9,547 bases of DNA from Streptosporangiaceae bacterium (lineage in GTDB: Bacteria > Actinomycetota > Actinomycetes > Streptosporangiales > Streptosporangiaceae), in contig JASIJN010000184.1 of the NCBI GenBank assembly GCA_030050125.1, positions 1 through 9,547 of the forward strand, written 5' to 3'. Positions 5,976 to 9,547 of this stretch are shown one piece after another; position 1 is the stretch's first letter, and each line of letters begins with the position of its first letter. The translations under genes were made by a program, and so were the position numbers. The notes under the pieces are model-generated. The model searched no databases. It saw only the letters and a list, made by a program, of their open reading frames with translations, and was not told the origin of the DNA.

Positions 5976-7172
5976 GTGAAGGCACTGCTCCTGGAGAACA
6001 TCCATCCCGAGGCCGTCCGGCTGCTCGAAGATGCCGGGCTGGAGGTCGTCCAGCACCGCTCCGCTCTGGGGGAAGCCGACCTGGCCGCCGCGCTGCCCGG
6101 CGTGGCGCTGCTCGGGATCCGGTCCAAGACCCGGCTCAGCGCGGCGGCGCTGGCCGGGGCGCCCGGCCTGCTCGCGGTCGGAGCGTTCTGCATCGGCACC
6201 GATCAAGTCGACCTGCCGGCGGCCTCGGCGCTCGGTGTCGCCGTCTTCAACGCGCCGTATTCGAATACCCGCAGCGTGGTCGAGCTGACGCTGGCCGAGA
6301 TCATCGCGCTGACCCGCAGGCTCACCGAGAAGGACCGGGCCCTGCACGCGGGCAGATGGGACAAGTCGGCGGCCGGGGCTCATGAGGTCCGCGGCCGCAC
6401 GCTCGGAATCGTCGGATACGGCAACATCGGTGCCCAGCTCTCGGTGGTCGGCGAGGCACTGGGAATGCGGGTGGTGTTCTATGACACCGCCGACAGGCTT
6501 GCCCTGGGGAACGCGCGCCGCTGCGCCAGCCTGGACGAGCTGCTCGAGCTGTCCGACGTGGTGAGCCTGCACGTGGATGGGCGTCCTTCGAACAGCTCGC
6601 TGTTCGGGGAGAAGGAATTCGGCCGGATGCGGCCGGGCGCGCTGTTCCTGAACCTGTGCCGGGGCTTCGTGGTCGACCACGAGGCGCTGCGCCGTCATCT
6701 GCTCTGCGGCCACCTCGCCGGGGCGGCGGTCGACGTGTTTCCCGAGGAGCCAAGCTCGGCGGGCGAGGAGTTCGTGTCCGAACTGCGCGGGCTGCCGAAC
6801 GTGATCCTCACCCCGCACATCGGCGGCTCGACCGAGGAAGCGCAGGCCGACATCGGCGCGTTCGTCGGCGCCAAGCTGGCCGACTTCGTCACCGACGGCG
6901 CCACCTCGCTGTCGGTGAACCTGCCGCAGCTGGCGCTGCCCCCGGGTACCGGCTCGCATCGGCTGGCACATATTCACCGCAACGTGCCCGGGGTCATGGC
7001 GGAGATCAACTCGGTGCTCGCCGCGCACGGCGTGAATATCGAGGCGCAGATGCTGGGCACGCGGGGCGATCTCGGCTACGCGCTGACCGACATCGGCATC
7101 GACTACCCCGACGAGGTCGTGGGCCAGTTGCGGGCGATGAGCCCCACCGTCCGGCTGCGAGTTCTGTCGTGA
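5976..7172 (+). CDS. serA: D-3-phosphoglycerate dehydrogenase, short ACT-domain (E. coli-like) type
   Basis: This cytosolic enzyme oxidises 3-phosphoglycerate to 3-phosphohydroxypyruvate with NAD+, the first step of serine synthesis. The 398-aa protein aligns end to end with my recollection of E. coli SerA (about 410 aa). Substrate-side motifs are GIRSKT (R49, S50) and FNAPYSNTRS (N97). The NAD Rossmann motif is GYGNIG (147-152), with D170 ending the second strand. Catalytic residues are R229 (NLCRG), E258 (DVFPEEP) and H281 (TPHIGGST). The C-terminal ACT domain keeps the serine-binding pattern HIHRN (H334, N336) and GVNI (N354), so feedback inhibition by serine is likely. GTG 5976 is chosen because homology begins at MKALLLENIHPEA; an in-frame GTG at 5946 adds ten unrelated residues. 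Actinobacterial SerA is usually about 530 aa with an extra domain, so this may be a second or transferred copy. Some active-site neighbours differ (Cys228, Phe231, HVDGRPS). Confidence 0.9.
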   Translation: MKALLLENIHPEAVRLLEDAGLEVVQHRSALGEADLAAALPGVALLGIRSKTRLSAAALAGAPGLLAVGAFCIGTDQVDLPAASALGVAVFNAPYSNTRSVVELTLAEIIALTRRLTEKDRALHAGRWDKSAAGAHEVRGRTLGIVGYGNIGAQLSVVGEALGMRVVFYDTADRLALGNARRCASLDELLELSDVVSLHVDGRPSNSSLFGEKEFGRMRPGALFLNLCRGFVVDHEALRRHLLCGHLAGAAVDVFPEEPSSAGEEFVSELRGLPNVILTPHIGGSTEEAQADIGAFVGAKLADFVTDGATSLSVNLPQLALPPGTGSHRLAHIHRNVPGVMAEINSVLAAHGVNIEAQMLGTRGDLGYALTDIGIDYPDEVVGQLRAMSPTVRLRVLS

Positions 7173-7175
7173 CGC

Positions 7176-7197
7176 GCGCCCGGCCCGGGCCGGGCGC
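7176..7197. terminator. 22-bp perfect palindrome between convergent genes
   Basis: Bases 7176-7186 are the exact reverse complement of 7187-7197; the centre is GCCCGGGC. It begins 4 nt after the serA stop and ends 3 nt before the stop of the convergent oxygenase gene. This is the position and symmetry expected of a shared bidirectional terminator. It is entirely G/C and has no T-run. Confidence 0.65.
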
Positions 7198-7200
7198 CGG

Positions 7201-8235
7201 TCATGGCTCGGCGCGGATGCCGATCGGGCTGCCGGCGGCCAGGCCGAGGTCACGCATGGCCTTGCGGTAGGCGACGGCGACGGCGTCGAAGCGCAGGTGA
7301 AGCTCGGCGGCCAGGTCGAACGGCACCCGCTCGGGTCGTTGCGATTCGACCACGACCTGGTCCTGGCCGAAGATGGTGTCCTCGAATTCGCGGATCACCC
7401 GGTCTGGCTGATCGGTGTTGTAGTTGCGGCCGATGACCACATAGCCCGCGCAGCGGTCGGCGGCGACCGGCTGGGAGGCGAAGAAGTACACCATGCCGCG
7501 TTGCCCGCCCCAGCCCAGCCGCAGCACGATCGTGTAGGGCAGATGCAGCTCGTAGCGGCTGCGCCGCTGCGGCGGCCCGGCCTGCTCGTTGCCGAACACC
7601 GGGAAGTCCTCGGTGTTGGGAGCCTCCGGCCGGACGATCTCATACCGCAGCACGTGCCCGTCGGTACGCACCCGGTGGCGGGGAACCACCGGCCGCTGCG
7701 GATCGCCGAGCAGCCCCGGATGCACCCAGGGAAAGTGCCCGAAGTCGGTGAAGTTCTCCACCTGGCGGGCCGCGTCGCAGCGCCACCGGTACGGCCCGGC
7801 CGCCACGATGACCCACTCGCTGCTTTCCAGCTCCCCGACCTCGGGCAGCGGCCACCGCGGCTCCTCCAGCGCGGCCCAGATCAGCCCGTACCGCTCCCGG
7901 GCGCGGAAGGCCCGGACCCGGGCCTTGGCCGGAACCACGGCCGGGTCCTCCTTTTGCGGAATCGCCACGCACCGGCCATCGGCGCCGTACCGCCAGCCGT
8001 GGTAGGCACACACGAGTTCATCGCCCCGGACCCAGCCCAGGGACAGCGCGGTGCCGCGGTGCACGCACAGATCCGACATCACCCTCGGCGCGCCGTCGGC
8101 CCCGCGCCAGATCACCAGCGGCTCGCCGAGCAGGTCGGCGTGCACCGGCCGGTCACAGACCTGGCTGGCGAACGCGACTGGATGCCAGCAGGCTCGCTGC
8201 GCGGCCAGGTCCGCGAATACTCCCGGTGAATTCAT
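7201..8235 (-). CDS. Rieske non-heme iron oxygenase, single-component alpha-subunit type
   Basis: This family uses a Rieske [2Fe-2S] cluster and a mononuclear iron to hydroxylate or demethylate organic substrates, with electrons from a separate reductase. The 344-aa length fits vanillate-demethylase or pheophorbide-oxygenase-like members. The Rieske motif is complete: C57-x-H59, then 16 residues, then C76-x2-H79. The iron-binding motif is D164-x2-H167-x4-H172 within ENFTDFGHFPWVHPG. The third acidic ligand may be D292 in FGQDQVV. The start is the ATG at 8235: homology begins at the FADLAAQRACWHPVAFASQV segment and an in-frame upstream extension is low-complexity. The Shine-Dalgarno is poor (AGGGGTGGGG directly upstream). 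No ferredoxin or reductase gene is in the window, so its electron donor lies elsewhere. The substrate cannot be read from the sequence. Confidence 0.9.
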   Translation of the reverse strand: MNSPGVFADLAAQRACWHPVAFASQVCDRPVHADLLGEPLVIWRGADGAPRVMSDLCVHRGTALSLGWVRGDELVCAYHGWRYGADGRCVAIPQKEDPAVVPAKARVRAFRARERYGLIWAALEEPRWPLPEVGELESSEWVIVAAGPYRWRCDAARQVENFTDFGHFPWVHPGLLGDPQRPVVPRHRVRTDGHVLRYEIVRPEAPNTEDFPVFGNEQAGPPQRRSRYELHLPYTIVLRLGWGGQRGMVYFFASQPVAADRCAGYVVIGRNYNTDQPDRVIREFEDTIFGQDQVVVESQRPERVPFDLAAELHLRFDAVAVAYRKAMRDLGLAAGSPIGIRAEP

Positions 8236-8341
8236 CCCCACCCCTGACACCTTCCCGATCCCGGCTGGCGAGGTACCCAGGTTCCGGGTTCTACCCATCA
8301 GGGTAGGTTCGGGGCAGCCTGGTGACCCGGAGGAAGATGCG
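8236..8341. promoter_or_regulatory. Divergent promoter region between Rieske and channel-like genes
   Basis: This 106-bp gap must carry start signals for both divergent genes. TAGGTT (8304-8309) could serve as a rightward -10 box, and TACCCT on the opposite strand (8300-8305) could serve leftward; both overlap the inverted repeat. No clear -35 is seen. GGAGGA at 8329-8334 is the ribosome binding site of the rightward gene. Confidence 0.4.
8291..8306. repeat. Inverted repeat in divergent promoter, possible operator
   Basis: CTACCC (8291-8296) and GGGTAG (8301-8306) form a perfect 6-bp dyad with a 4-nt centre. It overlaps the candidate -10 boxes for both directions. A third TACCC copy lies at 8274-8278. 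The geometry suits a dimeric repressor but is short. Confidence 0.35.
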
Positions 8342-9463
8342 ATGGTGGTGCCGCTGGCCGGCCGCGCGGTGGCAGCGGTGGTCGGCGGCCTGCTGGTGAT
8401 CGCGGCGGTGTCCAGCGTCACGGTCACGCTGATCGTGTCACGGCCGGTCAAAAGCCGGCTGACGCGGTGGGTGGACCGGATGGTCGACTGGACCTACGAG
8501 CGAGTAGTCTCGTCGGCCGCCGATTACCGGCGGCGGGATCAGCTGCGCGCCACCCAGGCGGCGGCATTGTTGCTCGCCCAGCTGGCGACGTGGCTCGTCG
8601 TGGCGTACGTCGGGTTCGCGCTGCTGCTGTGGCCGTTCGCTGCGCGCGGTCTGGCGTCCGCCTTCGTCGACGCCGGGTCCTCGCTGTTCACCCTCGGTTT
8701 CGCCGTGCCGGCCGGGACGGCGCCCGCGGTGATCGTTTTCCTGGCCGCCGCGACCGGGCTGGTGATCCTCGCGCTGCAGATCTCCTACCTGCCCGCCCTG
8801 TACGCCGCGTTCAACCGCCGGGAGACTCAGGTGGCTCTGCTCAACGAGCGCGCCGGGGTGCCGTCGTGGGGCCCGGAACTGCTCGCGCGCACCCACTACG
8901 CGCTGGGAACAGGGGTATCGACCCTGGATACGATGCCGGATCTCTACAGGCAGTGGGAAATCTGGGCCGCGGACGTCGCCGAGAGCCACACCACCTATCC
9001 CGTGCTGGTCCGGTTCCGGTCGCCGGGAGCGCTGTCGTCCTGGGTGACGGCGCTGCTGGCCGTGATGGACTCCGCCTCGCTGTTCCTGGCCCTGGCCCCC
9101 CAGGGCGCGCCGGTGGTCCCGGCCCGGCTGTGCCTGCGCGGCGGGTTCAAGTGCTTCAACCGGGTCGCCCGGGCACTGGGCTTCGACATCCCCGAGGAGC
9201 CTGGCGCGGACGTCACGATCAGCCTCACCTACGCCGAGTTCCTCGAGGCGGTGGAGCGGATGCGCGAAGTCGGCTTCCCGATCGAGCGCGACCCTGCCGA
9301 GGCCTGGCCGGATTTTGTCGGATGGCGGGCCAACTACGAGCGAGCGGCCTACGCGGTGGCCGCCGCGGTCTACGCGGTGCCGGCCCTCTGGTCGGGCCCT
9401 CGCAGGCACCCGGTGTCGCCGATCCCGCCCAACCGCCCCCGACCCGGCCGCCCGCCCAAGTAG
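8342..9463 (+). CDS. Channel-like membrane protein with large cytosolic C-terminal region
   Basis: This 373-aa protein starts at ATG 8342, with GGAGGA 7 nt upstream; the longer in-frame reading would run antisense into the oxygenase gene. Hydrophobic segments lie at about 10-32, 72-97 and 127-150. Between the last two is a re-entrant-like stretch, FVDAGSSLFTLGFAVP (108-123), which resembles the pore helix plus selectivity filter of two-TM potassium channels (Ion_trans_2 type). The filter-like TLGFA lacks the final Gly of the usual TxGYG/TxGFG. The segment after the third helix (YAAFNRRETQVALLNERAGVP) is charged and cytosolic in character. Residues about 178-345 are soluble-looking (LYRQWEIWAADVAESHTTYP and onward), and the tail is Pro/Arg-rich (351-373). 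The channel relation is inferred from local pattern; a non-conducting sensor or scaffold is possible. Confidence 0.8.
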   Translation: MVVPLAGRAVAAVVGGLLVIAAVSSVTVTLIVSRPVKSRLTRWVDRMVDWTYERVVSSAADYRRRDQLRATQAAALLLAQLATWLVVAYVGFALLLWPFAARGLASAFVDAGSSLFTLGFAVPAGTAPAVIVFLAAATGLVILALQISYLPALYAAFNRRETQVALLNERAGVPSWGPELLARTHYALGTGVSTLDTMPDLYRQWEIWAADVAESHTTYPVLVRFRSPGALSSWVTALLAVMDSASLFLALAPQGAPVVPARLCLRGGFKCFNRVARALGFDIPEEPGADVTISLTYAEFLEAVERMREVGFPIERDPAEAWPDFVGWRANYERAAYAVAAAVYAVPALWSGPRRHPVSPIPPNRPRPGRPPK

Positions 9464-9494
9464 CGACGGCGGCGGCTGCCGGGTGGCAAGGTCC

Positions 9495-9547
9495 TCAGCC
9501 GGCCGGCGGCTTATCGCCCGGCCACGGGTCGCCGAGGGGGGCCGCGT
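9495..9547 (-). CDS. Possible 3' end of a minus-strand gene (partial)
   Basis: On the minus strand one frame entering at 9545 reads AAPLGDPWPGDKPPAG and stops at TGA (9497-9495). The composition is plausible for a protein C-terminus and would make a gene convergent with the channel-like gene, with a 31-nt gap. Only 16 codons are visible and no family can be named. A short stem (AGCCG 9497-9501 with CGGCT 9507-9511) overlaps its end. Confidence 0.3.
   Translation of the reverse strand, partial: AAPLGDPWPGDKPPAG

Noticed and set aside
4794..8235. A RiPP cluster with the repeat protein as multi-core precursor and the Rieske enzyme as tailoring enzyme
   Set aside because: No maturase, protease or transporter typical of such clusters is visible, and the oxygenase is on the opposite strand beyond serA. 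Kept only as a weak alternative for the repeat protein.
8051..8341. N-terminal extension of the channel-like protein
   Set aside because: It would run antisense into the Rieske gene and encodes no recognisable segment. ATG 8342 has a well-spaced ribosome binding site.

Overview
The window is high-GC DNA (roughly 70% by eye) with GTG/TTG starts, GC-saturated third codon positions and a type VII (ESX-like) secretion core. This points to a filamentous or related high-GC actinobacterium; I cannot name a genus.

Layout. On the left, the 5' part of an EccD-type membrane channel gene runs off the window on the minus strand (1-450). It is divergent across a 225-bp intergenic region from a full-length, unsplit EccC motor ATPase (676-4686). 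Downstream of eccC on the same strand lie two genes I do not recognise. The first (4794-5369) encodes a 191-aa protein made almost entirely of tandem ~21-residue repeats. The second (5540-5917) encodes a 125-aa helical protein carrying a C-terminal YxxxD motif. No WXG100 (Esx) pair is visible beside this eccC, so these two proteins occupy the place where substrates are often found. This is the part of the window most likely to hold something undescribed.

Next comes a short, E. coli-type D-3-phosphoglycerate dehydrogenase with an ACT domain (5976-7172), apparently transcribed from its own leaderless promoter. It converges on a Rieske-type oxygenase (7201-8235, minus strand) across a 22-bp perfect palindrome. 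The oxygenase is divergent from a membrane protein (8342-9463) with an ion-channel-like pore region and a large cytosolic C-terminal part. The last ~50 bases may hold the 3' end of another minus-strand gene.

Working together. EccC and EccD are parts of one inner-membrane secretion machine. The repeat protein and the helical protein share strand, position and near-identical strong ribosome binding sites with 5-nt spacing, so they are candidate cargo or accessory factors. That link is inferred from position only. The serine-biosynthesis, Rieske and channel-like genes look like ordinary neighbours with separate transcription.
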